Positions 1 through 9,715 are shown, counted from the first letter of the stretch. The stretch: DNA of 64,000 bases from Nonomuraea purpurea (GCF_042650645.1 NZ_JBHSBI010000002.1:248001-312000), one strand, 5' to 3'. Numbers and translations are program-made. Notes: generated by a model not told the origin, from the letters alone.

Positions 1-496
1 GGCCACCGCGCTCGGCCTGGGCGTCGCCGAGATCGCCGAGGGGCTGAACGCCGCCCGGCGGCGCTCGGCGGGCCGGCTGGAGGTCGTCGAACGAGGCGAC
101 GGCGTCACCATCGTCAACGACGCCTTCAACGCCAGCCCCGAATCCATGTGGGCCGGGCTGCGGGCGGCCAAGGCCCTGGCCGGCACCCGTCGCACCATCG
201 CCGTGCTCGGCGCGATGGGACAGCAGGCGGACGCCTCGGCCGCCCGGCACGCCGAGATCGGCCGGCTCGTCGCCCGCCTCCGCTTCGACGTGCTGATCAC
301 GGTCGGAGCCGGGGATCCCCTCACGATGGCGCAAGCAGCGCAGTCCTCGGGCCAGGGCGTGACCGTCCACACCGTCGAAGACGTGACCGGGGCCCTCCGG
401 CTGGCCACCGGACTGCTCGAACCGGGAGACGTGGTGTTCATCAAGGCCTCCAGCGAGATCGGGCTCAGCGCCTGCGCCCGCGCCCTGGCCGGTTAA
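1..496 (+). CDS. murF: MurF, UDP-MurNAc-tripeptide-D-Ala-D-Ala ligase, 3' end only
   Basis: This is the C-terminal 164 residues of a Mur ligase; the start lies before the window. MurF adds D-Ala-D-Ala to UDP-MurNAc-tripeptide in the cytoplasm, the last cytoplasmic step of peptidoglycan precursor synthesis. Visible residue 39 begins NDAFNASPESM, which matches the Mur-ligase motif joining the ATP-binding domain to the C-terminal domain. It is followed by the GAMGQQ stretch typical of MurF. The reading frame runs from base 2 to a TAA at 494-496. In most actinomycetes murF sits in the dcw cluster; here the next gene is a racemase-family enzyme, so the usual mraY-murD order is not seen. This may be a second murF copy. 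Confidence 0.85.
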   Translation, partial: ATALGLGVAEIAEGLNAARRRSAGRLEVVERGDGVTIVNDAFNASPESMWAGLRAAKALAGTRRTIAVLGAMGQQADASAARHAEIGRLVARLRFDVLITVGAGDPLTMAQAAQSSGQGVTVHTVEDVTGALRLATGLLEPGDVVFIKASSEIGLSACARALAG

Positions 497-524
497 TGAG
501 CACAAGCAAGCGAAACGGAGTTCC

Positions 525-1217
<693 letters not shown>

Positions 1218-1225
1218 CCCCGCCC

Positions 1226-3226
1226 TCAGCCGCGCTCGTTCACCGGCGCGTCGGTGCCATACAGCTCCCGGCGCCACAGGCCGGCGCAGATACGTTCGAT
1301 GCCGGCCGTCAGATGGCGGCGGTAGGTGGTGAAAGGGACGCCGAGCCGTTCCGCGGCCAGCTCTTGAGTGGGTGTGCCGCGCAGGAACGTGACGGACAGC
1401 GCCCGGTGGAACTTGACCGAGCGCGGATCCTCACGCAGGCCGTCGATCGCCTGGCGGAGCAGGTCACCCAGTGCCGTGGCCGGGTTCTGCCCGGCCCGCT
1501 CGGCGATCAGCCTGGTGCGCGTCAGCGGGGAGGCGGCCAGCGCGTCCGGCCGCGACAACTGGCGCAACGCCTTGCGAACCGCCTCGGCGAACTCCGCCTG
1601 GGACAGCACCGCCAGTTTCACCGCTGCGGCACTCGGGCCGCCCCGGTGGTTCATCCGTTCCAACCACGCCCGCGCCGGCACCGCGCGCCAGTCATGAACG
1701 AACAGGGTGCACGCGTCATCCCCTGGCCGTGGCTGCTCGGAGATGCCACGCATCCCGTAATGTTCCACCCACGCTTGGTCCGGATGCCGTATCTCGAGAT
1801 ATGACCAGGCCATCCGCTCAGACCGCAAACAATTGCCGATCGCTCGCCACTGGATCACATCCATCACCGGCGAGTTTCCGCGATACGGCGGCAGCGCCCA
1901 TAGCCGGCTGACCGCCAAATGCTCACCGGCGCGCAACGGCGTGGTGGCACGCGCATGCGCCCACGCCATGGCCACGATGGGATCGGCGCTCAGCTCCTCC
2001 TCATCGAGTTCCGCCAACCGCAACCACGCGGAGAAAGCCACGGGCTCGCCGGGTTCGGTCCGTCGATACACCCGGAACGCCTCCGGCTGACGTTCCACCC
2101 AGAAGGCGGCGCTGCCCGCACCCTCCGCTGCCGCCGCCACCCGGAGCAACGTGCCGACGTCCTCCTCCCGCAACGCCTCTTCCTGGAACTCGCCCTCGTC
2201 GTGGCGGCCGTGGAAATCGGCCGGCGCCCCGTTGCCGCGATGCGGGTAGAGCAGTGCTGCCACCGCGCCGGGCACGTCCACATCGCTCGCCGTGCGCACC
2301 CTCTCCGCCAGATGAGCGTGAATGCGGTCGTGCATCACCGCGTACCCCTCGGGATCCCGCCATCGTAGGTCCGCCTCCAGCACCTCCCGCACCACGTCAC
2401 GCGGAAACAGCCCGAGACTGCTCGACTCCACGAACGGCAACCGCCGCAACCATCGGAACAACGTCCCGGCGTCCTCCGGCAAGGCCGCCCGCAGCAGGTC
2501 CTCCGTCGTCCTGTACGCATGCGTGCAGATCTCCAGAGCATGCCGATGCGCCGCAGAAGGCAACTCTCCCACCAGTTGATCGAGCAACGTGGCCACCACG
2601 TCCTGATTCGGCGTCCACCGCCTGCCGTCCTTCACCGCCAGGGCCGCCCCCAACAGCAGCGCCAGCGGATGACCACCGGAGAAGGCCAGCAGCGGCTCTC
2701 GCGACTCGGCCGGCACCCCGGAGGAGTCCATCAGGGCCCGCGCGTCTGCGGCCCGCAGGTCGCGCAGCGGCAGCACCTCCAGCGCCCCCGCCCATCCCGG
2801 ATCCGCCTGCCACCGCCTGTCCGGCGGGTTTCGCCCCGCGATCACCACCAGCGCCCCCATGGGCACCCGCGGCAGGAACCGCTCACGCAACCATTCCTCC
2901 AGGCCCTGAATCCGGTCGACGTCGTCAACCAGCAGCACCAGCTCGGCCTCAGCCGGCGACGGCTCCACCATGCGCCCGTCCACCATGCGCCCGTCCACCA
3001 TGGACACCGGCCGCCCCGCCGCCGCGGCTTCGTGAGCGAACCGCCGCAACAAGGCCGATTTCCCGATGCCGCCGGGACCGTGCACGTACACAACGCTGCA
3101 GCCGCCGCCGTACAGCGCCGCGTTGAAAACCGCGAGCTCTTCTTCTCGCCCCACGAACGCCATCTCGCGCGCTGCTTGCAGACGCCATCCCAGCGATCCG
3201 GGCTTGTCGTCACTCCCCGATGACAT
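1226..3226 (-). CDS. STAND-like P-loop NTPase with C-terminal HTH
   Basis: A 666-residue protein. Walker A GPGGIGKS is at residues 50-57 and Walker B LVLLVDDVD at 96-104, preceded by VGREEELAVF, the usual entry to an AAA_16/NB-ARC-type domain. The last 50 residues contain TPTQELAAERLGV..TYRRHL, which looks like a helix-turn-helix or sigma-4-like DNA-binding end. The layout suggests a large ATP-dependent regulator (STAND family). The start ATG at 3226 was chosen because the frame upstream of it only overlaps the next gene. A 15-bp unit is tandemly repeated just before Walker B, giving VDGRM twice. The target is unknown. Its stop faces the racemase gene. Confidence 0.8.
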   Translation of the reverse strand: MSSGSDDKPGSLGWRLQAAREMAFVGREEELAVFNAALYGGGCSVVYVHGPGGIGKSALLRRFAHEAAAAGRPVSMVDGRMVDGRMVEPSPAEAELVLLVDDVDRIQGLEEWLRERFLPRVPMGALVVIAGRNPPDRRWQADPGWAGALEVLPLRDLRAADARALMDSSGVPAESREPLLAFSGGHPLALLLGAALAVKDGRRWTPNQDVVATLLDQLVGELPSAAHRHALEICTHAYRTTEDLLRAALPEDAGTLFRWLRRLPFVESSSLGLFPRDVVREVLEADLRWRDPEGYAVMHDRIHAHLAERVRTASDVDVPGAVAALLYPHRGNGAPADFHGRHDEGEFQEEALREEDVGTLLRVAAAAEGAGSAAFWVERQPEAFRVYRRTEPGEPVAFSAWLRLAELDEEELSADPIVAMAWAHARATTPLRAGEHLAVSRLWALPPYRGNSPVMDVIQWRAIGNCLRSERMAWSYLEIRHPDQAWVEHYGMRGISEQPRPGDDACTLFVHDWRAVPARAWLERMNHRGGPSAAAVKLAVLSQAEFAEAVRKALRQLSRPDALAASPLTRTRLIAERAGQNPATALGDLLRQAIDGLREDPRSVKFHRALSVTFLRGTPTQELAAERLGVPFTTYRRHLTAGIERICAGLWRRELYGTDAPVNERG
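2966..3003. repeat. 15-bp tandem repeat inside the NTPase gene
   Basis: The unit CCACCATGCGCCCGT occurs at 2966-2980 and 2981-2995, followed by a partial third copy to 3003. On the coding strand it encodes VDGRM repeated in frame, placed between Walker A and Walker B. Because the unit is a multiple of three, copy changes would not break the frame. Confidence 0.85.
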
Positions 3227-3242
3227 ACTCCTGGCCCCTCCC

Positions 3243-3788
3243 TCAGCCCACGCCGGGGTGGGGTCGTCGTGGTGGTGGTGTGCCGCCGCTGTCCGGGCGG
3301 TGCTCGAAGTGCCACCACTCGTTGTCATAGATGCGGTAGAGGTCGTAGCGGGCGCCGTGTTCCTCCAGCCAGCGCGCGCCTTCGTGCGGACGCACGTCCA
3401 GCGCGATGCCCTTGACGTGGCTGGATTCCGCCGATGGCAGCACGAGCATCCGTGCCAAGGCCGGGGAGCCGGCGCGGCGCACCTCTTCGTCGAACATCCG
3501 CTGCTGGACAACGGGATCGCGGTATCCCGAGGTGAGGCCGATGAGCTGGCCGTGACGCCAGAGCGCCTCGGTGCGCGCCGCCGTGAACGCCGCCAGGGCG
3601 TCGTCGGTGAGCCCGGTGAGGTTTTCGGCCGGAAATCGCATCCTCAACGCCCAGCGGCAGGCCAGTTCGCGGGCGCGGCCGGGACGGCGGGCGAACGCCG
3701 CGGGCAGCAGGAGCACGGCGAGCACCAGCGTGACCGCGGCGTACAGCCGGTCTCGGGGCCGAAGTGGGATCGTGCGTGGCTCGTCCAT
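3243..3788 (-). CDS. VanY/VanX-type D-Ala-D-Ala metallopeptidase (M15)
   Basis: A 181-residue membrane-anchored zinc peptidase. A hydrophobic segment at residues 15-33 should anchor it, with the catalytic domain outside. The zinc ligands of the M15 family are in place: His124 and Asp131 in SSHVKGIALD, then Glu157 and His160 in NEWWHFEH. Such enzymes trim D-Ala from peptidoglycan stem peptides, and VanY/VanX homologues are involved in glycopeptide resistance. ATG at 3788 was preferred over an in-frame ATG at 3890, because translation from there would include a basic stretch that spans the promoter region. It is divergent from a two-component system, which suggests control by it. Confidence 0.88.
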   Translation of the reverse strand: MDEPRTIPLRPRDRLYAAVTLVLAVLLLPAAFARRPGRARELACRWALRMRFPAENLTGLTDDALAAFTAARTEALWRHGQLIGLTSGYRDPVVQQRMFDEEVRRAGSPALARMLVLPSAESSHVKGIALDVRPHEGARWLEEHGARYDLYRIYDNEWWHFEHRPDSGGTPPPRRPHPGVG

Positions 3789-3833
3789 GACGAACCACGA
3801 TCGGCGCCGAATGTGCCCGCCTCGTCCGCCGAA

Positions 3834-3890
3834 TGTCACCGTCTCTCGACGGCTGTCACCGCCGGCGCGGCTGTGACACAACCATGACAT
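3834..3890. promoter_or_regulatory. Repeated TGTCACC-type boxes between vanY-like gene and response regulator
   Basis: TGTCACC occurs at 3834 and 3854, and TGTGACA at 3872, with spacings of 20 and 18 bp (about two helical turns). The stretch sits in the divergent intergenic region between the peptidase (start 3788) and the OmpR-type regulator (start 3965). OmpR-family regulators bind direct repeats, so this is a plausible operator; binding is not shown. Confidence 0.35.
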
Positions 3891-3964
3891 GGCGCGGACG
3901 AGGCGAGGACACCGTCGGCCGACAGTAGATTAGGTGGACCGGCGGACGAGTTACGGAGCGTGCG

Positions 3965-4654
3965 GTGAAACCCGGCGGCGTGTCGCGAGTGTTGTTGATC
4001 GAGGATGACCCGGCCGTGCGGGAGGGCATGGAGCTGGCCCTGACCCGGCATGGGCACCGGGTGCGCGCGGTGGAGTCCGGCGAGCAGGGTCTGGACCGGC
4101 TGCGTATGGACCTCCCCGACGTCGTCGTGCTCGATCTGATGTTGCCCGGCATGGACGGGTTCGAGGTCTGCCGCCGCATCCGGGCCGCAGGGGAGGTGCC
4201 GATCATCATGCTGACCGCGCGCGGTGACGACATCGACGTGGTGGCCGGGTTGGAGGCGGGCGCCGACGACTACGTGGTCAAGCCGGTGCAGCCCCGGGTG
4301 CTCGAGGCGCGCATTCGCGCGGTGCTGCGGCGGATCGGCCGGGACCAGGCGGAGCTGGAGCGGCACAGGGACCTGACCATCGATCGGGCCGGGCTGGTGG
4401 TCGCCAAACGCGGCGTGCCGGTCAGCCTCGCCCCGACCGAGCTGCGCCTGCTGCTCGAGCTCTCCGGCACGCCGGGCCGGGTGCACAGCCGCCAGCAGTT
4501 GCTGGAGTCGGTGTGGGAGCACGGGTATTTCGGTGACTCGCGTCTGGTGGACGCGTGCGTACAGCGGTTGCGCGCGAAGATCGAGGACGACTCGGCGGCG
4601 CCTGTCTACGTGCAGACGGTGCGTGGGTTCGGGTACCGGTTCGGGCCGGTGTGA
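3965..4654 (+). CDS. OmpR/PhoB-family response regulator
   Basis: A 229-residue two-component regulator. The receiver domain has the acidic pair Asp14/Asp15, phospho-acceptor Asp57 in VVVLDLMLPG, Thr84 and Lys107 in DDYVVKP. A winged-helix DNA-binding domain follows from about residue 130, ending RGFGYRFGPV. The start is GTG, with GGAG before it. The histidine kinase gene begins 8 bases after the stop, so the two are one operon. Sequence style resembles CseB of Streptomyces, the cell-envelope stress regulator, but the sigE gene expected beside it is absent here. Confidence 0.93.
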   Translation: MKPGGVSRVLLIEDDPAVREGMELALTRHGHRVRAVESGEQGLDRLRMDLPDVVVLDLMLPGMDGFEVCRRIRAAGEVPIIMLTARGDDIDVVAGLEAGADDYVVKPVQPRVLEARIRAVLRRIGRDQAELERHRDLTIDRAGLVVAKRGVPVSLAPTELRLLLELSGTPGRVHSRQQLLESVWEHGYFGDSRLVDACVQRLRAKIEDDSAAPVYVQTVRGFGYRFGPV

Positions 4655-4661
4655 GCCGCCG

Positions 4662-6134
4662 ATGACACCTCGGCTGAGCCTGGGGCTGCGTGCCCGGTTG
4701 TTGTTCGCGTTCGCGCTGCTGTGTGTGGTCACCGCGGCGGCGGTGGCCGGCGGGATGTACGTCCAGGCCCGCAACGACATCCTGCAGCGGGCCCAGGATG
4801 CCGCGGTGCAGGCGATGAAAAGCCGTCTGGAGGCGGTCTTCCCGTTGCGGAGTGCGGCGCCGGGCCTGGCCGAGCTCAACGAGATCGCCGGCACCATGGC
4901 GGACGGGAACGGCCCTGCTGTCGCCGTCTACCACGAGGTGCACTCGTCGACCGGCATGCCGCCGGGGGACTGGAGGCCGCGCGTGAACGTGCCGGTCCTG
5001 ACTCCCGAGGTGATTCCGGCGGGGCTGCGGCGGGAGGTGGCCGACGGCCACGTCGCGTGGCAACGCGTGATCCGGAATGGCGCCCCCTTCCTGGTCATCG
5101 GTGCGCCGTTGCCGATCATCGAACAGGATCGGACGACGCGGCTGTCCGGCATCGAGGTCTACCTCGCGCGCAGCCTGCTTCCCGAACAGCGCAGCATCGA
5201 CGAGCTCGCCGCACGTGCCTGGGCCATCGGCGGGTTGGCTCTGGCCTTCGCGGTCGTCCTGGCGTTGCTGGCCACCCGTGGCGTGTTGCGCCCGGTGCGC
5301 GAGCTCGGCCGGGCGGCCCGCCTGCTGGGCGAGGGCGAGCTGCGGACCAGGATCGCGGTGCGCGGCTCCGATGAGCTGGCCGATGTGGCACGCACGTTCA
5401 ACAACACCGCCGCGGAGCTGGAACGGCACGTCAAGCAGCTGCGTGAGATGGAGGCCGACGCCCGCCGGTTCGTGGCCGACGTGTCCCACGAGCTGCGCAC
5501 CCCGCTGGCCGCGCTCGCCGCGGTCGCCGACGTCCTCGACGAGGAGGCGGCCGGGCTGCCCGAGCACGCCGGCAGGGCCGCCAGGCTGGTCAGCCAGGAG
5601 ACGCTCAACCTGACCGGGCTGGTGAACGACCTCATCGAGATCAGCAGGTTCGACTCCGGCGTCGCGGCCCTCGCGCTGAACGAGGTCGACGTGGCCGAAC
5701 TGGTGCGCGCGACCCTGCGTACGCGGGGCTGGCCGGAGCGGGTGGACGCCGAGCTTCCACCTGCGGTGACGGCACGGCTGGACCCGCGCCGCGTGGACGT
5801 CATCCTCGCCAACCTGGTCGGCAACGCCCTGCGGCACGGCGAACCGCCGGTGTCGGTACGGCTCTGCGCCGACCAGGACTGGATCACTCTCGAGGTCCGC
5901 GACCACGGGCCGGGACTGAAGGAAGCGGTGCTGCCGCACGTGTTCGACCGCTTCTACAAGGCCAGCACGGCCAGGGCCAGGTCCGAGGGCAGCGGCCTCG
6001 GCCTGGCCATCGCGCGGGAGAACGCGCGCCTGCACGAAGGCGACATCACGGTCACCAACGCCCCGGACGGCGGCGCCGTCTTCACGCTGCGCCTGCCACG
6101 CCGGGCACCCGATCCCGATGGAGGCCCCGAGTGA
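4662..6134 (+). CDS. Sensor histidine kinase (HAMP, HisKA, HATPase)
   Basis: A 490-residue membrane kinase and partner of the preceding regulator. Transmembrane segments lie near residues 11-33 and 186-206, enclosing an extracytoplasmic sensor loop of about 150 residues. A HAMP domain follows from about 207. The H-box DVSHELRTPL places the phospho-acceptor at His276; the N-box is NLVGNALRHG (384-393) and the G-boxes are DHGPG (414-418) and GSGLGLAI (443-450). All key residues are intact. Beside a VanY-like peptidase and a lipoprotein, it probably senses the cell envelope. The stop overlaps the next gene by four bases. Confidence 0.93.
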   Translation: MTPRLSLGLRARLLFAFALLCVVTAAAVAGGMYVQARNDILQRAQDAAVQAMKSRLEAVFPLRSAAPGLAELNEIAGTMADGNGPAVAVYHEVHSSTGMPPGDWRPRVNVPVLTPEVIPAGLRREVADGHVAWQRVIRNGAPFLVIGAPLPIIEQDRTTRLSGIEVYLARSLLPEQRSIDELAARAWAIGGLALAFAVVLALLATRGVLRPVRELGRAARLLGEGELRTRIAVRGSDELADVARTFNNTAAELERHVKQLREMEADARRFVADVSHELRTPLAALAAVADVLDEEAAGLPEHAGRAARLVSQETLNLTGLVNDLIEISRFDSGVAALALNEVDVAELVRATLRTRGWPERVDAELPPAVTARLDPRRVDVILANLVGNALRHGEPPVSVRLCADQDWITLEVRDHGPGLKEAVLPHVFDRFYKASTARARSEGSGLGLAIARENARLHEGDITVTNAPDGGAVFTLRLPRRAPDPDGGPE

Positions 6135-6628
6135 GAACCGGGCTCGCCCGCCGCGTGCTCGCCGCGGGCCTCGTATCGCTTGTCGCCGTGACCGGCTGCG
6201 GCGTGCAACCCAGCGACGCCATATCCGCCGGCGACCCGCCGAGCGGACACGTCTCACCAGCCATCGCACCACCCACGATGATCACCCTCTTCCTGGTGAA
6301 GAACGGCCGGCTGAGCGCGGTGACGCGGACCAGCGATCGTCCACTGTTCAAAGCGGACAGGCTCGCGCTGCTGGCGGCCGGACCCACCAAGAGGGAACAG
6401 ACGCAGGGACTCACCACCGACGTCCCGCCCGAAGCCAGTCCGTTCTCGGTGACCGTCATGCCGGACGGCCACTTGGCGGTGGGCTTGTCCACTCCGGCCC
6501 GCGAACTGTCCACACTGGCCATCGAGCAGATCGTGTGCACGGCCGCCGCCACGATGCAGGAAAGCTCTGCCCGGATCACCGTCGTCGGTGCCGGGCAGAG
6601 CGTCGGCCCCCGGAACTGCCCGCAGTAG
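6131..6628 (+). CDS. Lipoprotein co-transcribed with the two-component system
   Basis: A 165-residue predicted lipoprotein. A short N-terminal hydrophobic signal ends in VTGC, giving the lipidated Cys23. The start GTG overlaps the kinase stop (GTGA), so translation is coupled. The body, from about residue 45, reads like a GerMN-type domain (MITLFLVKNGRLSAVTR). In Streptomyces a lipoprotein, CseA, modulates the CseBC pair; this gene could act similarly on the kinase next to it, but that is by analogy. A strong hairpin follows. Confidence 0.85.
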   Translation: MRTGLARRVLAAGLVSLVAVTGCGVQPSDAISAGDPPSGHVSPAIAPPTMITLFLVKNGRLSAVTRTSDRPLFKADRLALLAAGPTKREQTQGLTTDVPPEASPFSVTVMPDGHLAVGLSTPARELSTLAIEQIVCTAAATMQESSARITVVGAGQSVGPRNCPQ

Positions 6629-6653
6629 CAACCGGACGGCCGGGGACGCGAAA

Positions 6654-6683
6654 GGCCCCGCACCGTGCGAACGATGCGGGGCC
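6654..6683. terminator. Bidirectional hairpin terminator
   Basis: A perfect 9-bp stem, GGCCCCGCA (6654-6662) with TGCGGGGCC (6675-6683), and a 12-base loop. It lies between the convergent lipoprotein gene and the carboxylase gene, so it can end transcripts from both sides. Confidence 0.8.
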
Positions 6684-6698
6684 TCGTGAGCCGAAGGG

Positions 6699-8123
6699 CT
6701 ACAGCGGGATGTTGCCGTGGGCGCCGCGGGCCGGGGTGGCCTGGGCCAGCACCTTGGCGATGGCGCCGCGCGTCTGCGCGGGCTGGATCACCTCGTCGAT
6801 GACCCCGAGCTCCTGCGCCCTGGACAGCCCACCGGCGAGCTTCTCGTGCTCCTGGGCCAGCCGCTGCTCCAGCTCGGCCCGCTCCTCCTCGGGCGCCGCC
6901 GCCAGCTCGCGCCGCTTGAGGATGCGCACCGCGGCCACCGGGCCCATGACCGCGATCTCGGTGGTCGGCCAGGCGAAGACCTTGGTCGCGCCGAGCGCGC
7001 GGGAGTTCATGGCGATGTATGCCCCTCCGTACGCCTTGCGCGTCACCAGCGTGACCCGGGGCACCGAGGCCTCGGCGAAGGCGTGCAGCAGCTTGGCCCC
7101 GCGCCGGACCACGCCGTCGTGCTCCTGCCCGACACCCGGCAGGTAGCCGGGGACGTCCACGAGGACGACCAGCGGCACGCCGAACGCATCACACATGCGG
7201 ACGAAGCGGGCGGCCTTCTCGGCGGACGTGGCGTCGAGGCAGCCGCCGAGCCGCATCGGGTTGTTGGCGATCACCCCGACCGTCCGGCCGCCGAGACGGC
7301 CCAGCGAGGTGACGATGTTCGGCGCCCACTTGGGGTGCAGTTCGATGCCCGGCTCGTCAAGCAGGCCGTTGACCAGCGGCTTGACGTCGTAGGCGCGGCG
7401 CGCGGAGTCGGGCAGCAGCGTGGTGAAGTCCACTTCCCCGACGGCTCCCGCGCGCACCCGGCCCTGGTGGCCGAGCAGGGTGGCGAGCTGGCGCGCCTTG
7501 ACGTAGGCGTCGGTCTCGCTCTTGGTGACGACGTGCACGACGCCGCTGCGCTTGCTGTGGGGCTCGGGGCCCCCCAGGGCGGCGCTGTCGACGCTCTCGC
7601 CGGTGACGCTGCGGACCACGTCGGGGCCGGTGACGAAAATACGGCCCGTGTCGGCCAGGATGACCAGGTCGGTCAGCGCGGGGCCGTAGGCGGCGCCGCC
7701 GGCGGCGGGGCCGACGACCACGGAGATCTGCGGCACCACGCCGGACGCCTTGGTCATCGCGGCGAAGACCCGGCCGACGGCGTGCAGCGACTCGACGCCT
7801 TCGGCGAGTCGCGCACCGCCGGAATGCCAGATCCCGATGACCGGCACCCGTTCGCGGACGGCCACGTCGTAGGCGTGCACGATGTGCTCGCAGCCCTCGC
7901 CGCCCATCGCGCCGCCCTGGAAGCGGGCGTCGCTGCAGAAGGCGACGACGGGCACGCCTTCGACGCGGCCCATGGCGGCCAGTACGCCGCTCTTGTCCTC
8001 AGCGGTGATCAGCCGCAGCGAGCCCTCGTCGAGCAGCGCGGTCAGGCGTATGACTGGATCGCGGGGATCAGCAGGCTCCTGATCGGAACCCGGCGTCACC
8101 ACCCGGTTGTCGAGGACGGTCAA
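6699..8123 (-). CDS. Acyl-CoA carboxylase carboxyltransferase (beta) subunit
   Basis: A 474-residue carboxyltransferase of the acetyl/propionyl-CoA carboxylase family (PccB/AccD type). It moves the carboxyl group from carboxybiotin to acyl-CoA to make malonyl- or methylmalonyl-CoA, the extender for fatty acid synthesis. Family hallmarks include SGGARLAEGVESL, GPAAGGAAYGPA, VDVPGYLPG and AYGGAYIAM. The start is TTG at 8123, supported by AAGGGGGC seven bases upstream and the immediately preceding fabF stop. It is the last gene of the fatty acid synthase operon, which supplies and uses malonyl-CoA. Confidence 0.93.
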   Translation of the reverse strand: MTVLDNRVVTPGSDQEPADPRDPVIRLTALLDEGSLRLITAEDKSGVLAAMGRVEGVPVVAFCSDARFQGGAMGGEGCEHIVHAYDVAVRERVPVIGIWHSGGARLAEGVESLHAVGRVFAAMTKASGVVPQISVVVGPAAGGAAYGPALTDLVILADTGRIFVTGPDVVRSVTGESVDSAALGGPEPHSKRSGVVHVVTKSETDAYVKARQLATLLGHQGRVRAGAVGEVDFTTLLPDSARRAYDVKPLVNGLLDEPGIELHPKWAPNIVTSLGRLGGRTVGVIANNPMRLGGCLDATSAEKAARFVRMCDAFGVPLVVLVDVPGYLPGVGQEHDGVVRRGAKLLHAFAEASVPRVTLVTRKAYGGAYIAMNSRALGATKVFAWPTTEIAVMGPVAAVRILKRRELAAAPEEERAELEQRLAQEHEKLAGGLSRAQELGVIDEVIQPAQTRGAIAKVLAQATPARGAHGNIPL

Positions 8124-9356
8124 TTAAGCCCCCTTAAACACGACGGTCACGTTGTGGCCGCCGAACCCGAAAGAGTTGTTGACCGCGGCGATGTCGCCTT
8201 CAGGAAGCGTGCGAATCGAGTCGCGGACGATGTCCACGTCGATGCCGTCGTCGAGGTCGTCGATGTTGATGGTGGCGGGGACGATCCGCTCCTGCAGCGC
8301 CTTGATCGTGAAGACGGACTCGATGCCGCCGGCGCCGCCGAGCAGGTGACCGGTCATGGACTTGGTCGAGGTCACGAGCGGGTGGGTGCCGATGGCCTTG
8401 GCCACCGCCTGCACCTCGCCGACGTCCCCGGCGGGGGTCGAGGTGGCGTGCGCGTTGACGTGCTTGACGTCGAGGCCGCTGACGCCCGCGTCGCTCAGCG
8501 CCTGCGTCATCGCCATGATGATGCCCCGGCCCTCAGGTTCGGGCTGGGTGATGTGGTGGGAGTCGGCGGAGTAGCCGACGCCGGCGGCGTAGGCGTAGAT
8601 TCGCGCTCCGCGTGCCTTGGCGTGCTCTTCGGACTCCAGCACCACGATGCCGGCGCCCTCACCGAGCACGAACCCGTCGCGGTCGCGGTCCCACGGCCGG
8701 GAGGCGCCCTGCGGGTCGTCGTTGCGGGTCGACATGGCCCGCGCGGCGGCGAAGGCGGCGATGTTGAGCCCGTGGATGGCGGCCTCGGTGCCGCCGGCGA
8801 TCACCATGTCGGCGCGGCCCGCCCTGATCATGTCCATGGCGTAGCCGATCGCCTCCGCGCCCGACGCGCAGGCGGAGACGGTGGCGTGCACACCGGCCAT
8901 GGCGCCCCGGTCGAGGCCGATCCAGGCGGCGGGGCCGTTGGGCATGAGCATCGGCACGGTGAACGGCGAGAGCCGGTTCCAGCCGCGCTCACGGTAGGTG
9001 TCGTAGGCGCTCAGCGTGGTCGTGATGCCGCCGATGCCGCTGGAGACCACGACGCCGAGCCGCTCCGGCGCCACCTCGGGGGCGCCGGCGTCCTGCCAGG
9101 CCTCGCGGGCGGCGACCATGGCGAACTGCTCGCTGCGGTCGAGCCTGCGGGCCTCCGGACGAGGCAGTACGTCGGCCGGATCGACGGCGGCCGTCCCCGC
9201 GAACGTCACGGGGACGGTGTCGATCCAGTCCGCGTCAAGACTTTCGACACCCGACTGACCGGCGAGGAGCGCCGTCCAGGTCGAGGTGACGTCTCCACCG
9301 ACGGGCGTCGTCGCGCCGAGCCCGGTGACGACGACACGTACCCGGTTCGCACTCAC
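8124..9356 (-). CDS. fabF: FabF, 3-oxoacyl-ACP synthase II
   Basis: A 410-residue beta-ketoacyl-ACP synthase II, which elongates acyl-ACP with malonyl-ACP in the cytoplasmic type II fatty acid synthase. The Cys-His-His triad is complete: Cys163 in VSACASG, His303 in NAHATSTPAGD and His337 in MTGHLLGGAG. The glycine-rich C-terminal NNSFGFGGHN is also present. The start is GTG. It is 35 bp downstream of acpP and abuts the carboxylase gene, in the actinomycete order fabD-fabH-acpP-fabF. Confidence 0.97.
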   Translation of the reverse strand: MSANRVRVVVTGLGATTPVGGDVTSTWTALLAGQSGVESLDADWIDTVPVTFAGTAAVDPADVLPRPEARRLDRSEQFAMVAAREAWQDAGAPEVAPERLGVVVSSGIGGITTTLSAYDTYRERGWNRLSPFTVPMLMPNGPAAWIGLDRGAMAGVHATVSACASGAEAIGYAMDMIRAGRADMVIAGGTEAAIHGLNIAAFAAARAMSTRNDDPQGASRPWDRDRDGFVLGEGAGIVVLESEEHAKARGARIYAYAAGVGYSADSHHITQPEPEGRGIIMAMTQALSDAGVSGLDVKHVNAHATSTPAGDVGEVQAVAKAIGTHPLVTSTKSMTGHLLGGAGGIESVFTIKALQERIVPATINIDDLDDGIDVDIVRDSIRTLPEGDIAAVNNSFGFGGHNVTVVFKGA

Positions 9357-9391
9357 GTTTTCGCGCTCCTTACTGATCAGACGGGGGTGTT

Positions 9392-9631
9392 TCAGTTCTG
9401 GATGAAGGTGAGGACGTCCTTGACCGTCTTCAGGTTCTTGAGCTGGTCGTCAGGGATCTCGACGCCGAACTCGTCCTGGGCGGCCACGGCGATCTCGACC
9501 ATGGACAGGGAGTCGATGTCGAGGTCGTCCACGAAGCTCTTCTCGGGGGTGACCTCGGACGCCGGGATGCCCGTGATCTCGTTGATGATCTTGCCGAGGC
9601 CCTCGAGGATGTCCTGCTCGGTGGCAGCCAT
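9392..9631 (-). CDS. acpP: Acyl carrier protein
   Basis: A 79-residue acidic carrier protein. The phosphopantetheine attaches at Ser41 in DIDSLSMVE, the classic DSL motif. It carries growing acyl chains between FabD, FabH and FabF. The ATG at 9631 has AGGAG about nine bases upstream; an in-frame upstream extension would lengthen the protein without conserved residues. It lies between fabH and fabF. Confidence 0.97.
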   Translation of the reverse strand: MAATEQDILEGLGKIINEITGIPASEVTPEKSFVDDLDIDSLSMVEIAVAAQDEFGVEIPDDQLKNLKTVKDVLTFIQN

Positions 9632-9715
9632 GTCGCTAGTTCTCCTTTGGTTTCCTGGTTCCTGTGCGGGCTCGGCCCGCACAAGCTCTTGAGTGACCGG
9701 GGCGTGGCGGGATCC

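Noticed and set aside
3965..6628. Naming the regulator, kinase and lipoprotein CseB, CseC and CseA
   Set aside because: The resemblance is general, gene order differs and no sigE is next to them.
6717..9692. A 991-residue open frame antisense to the carboxylase, fabF and acpP genes
   Set aside because: High GC keeps the opposite strand open. The real genes have family motifs and ribosome sites; this frame has none.
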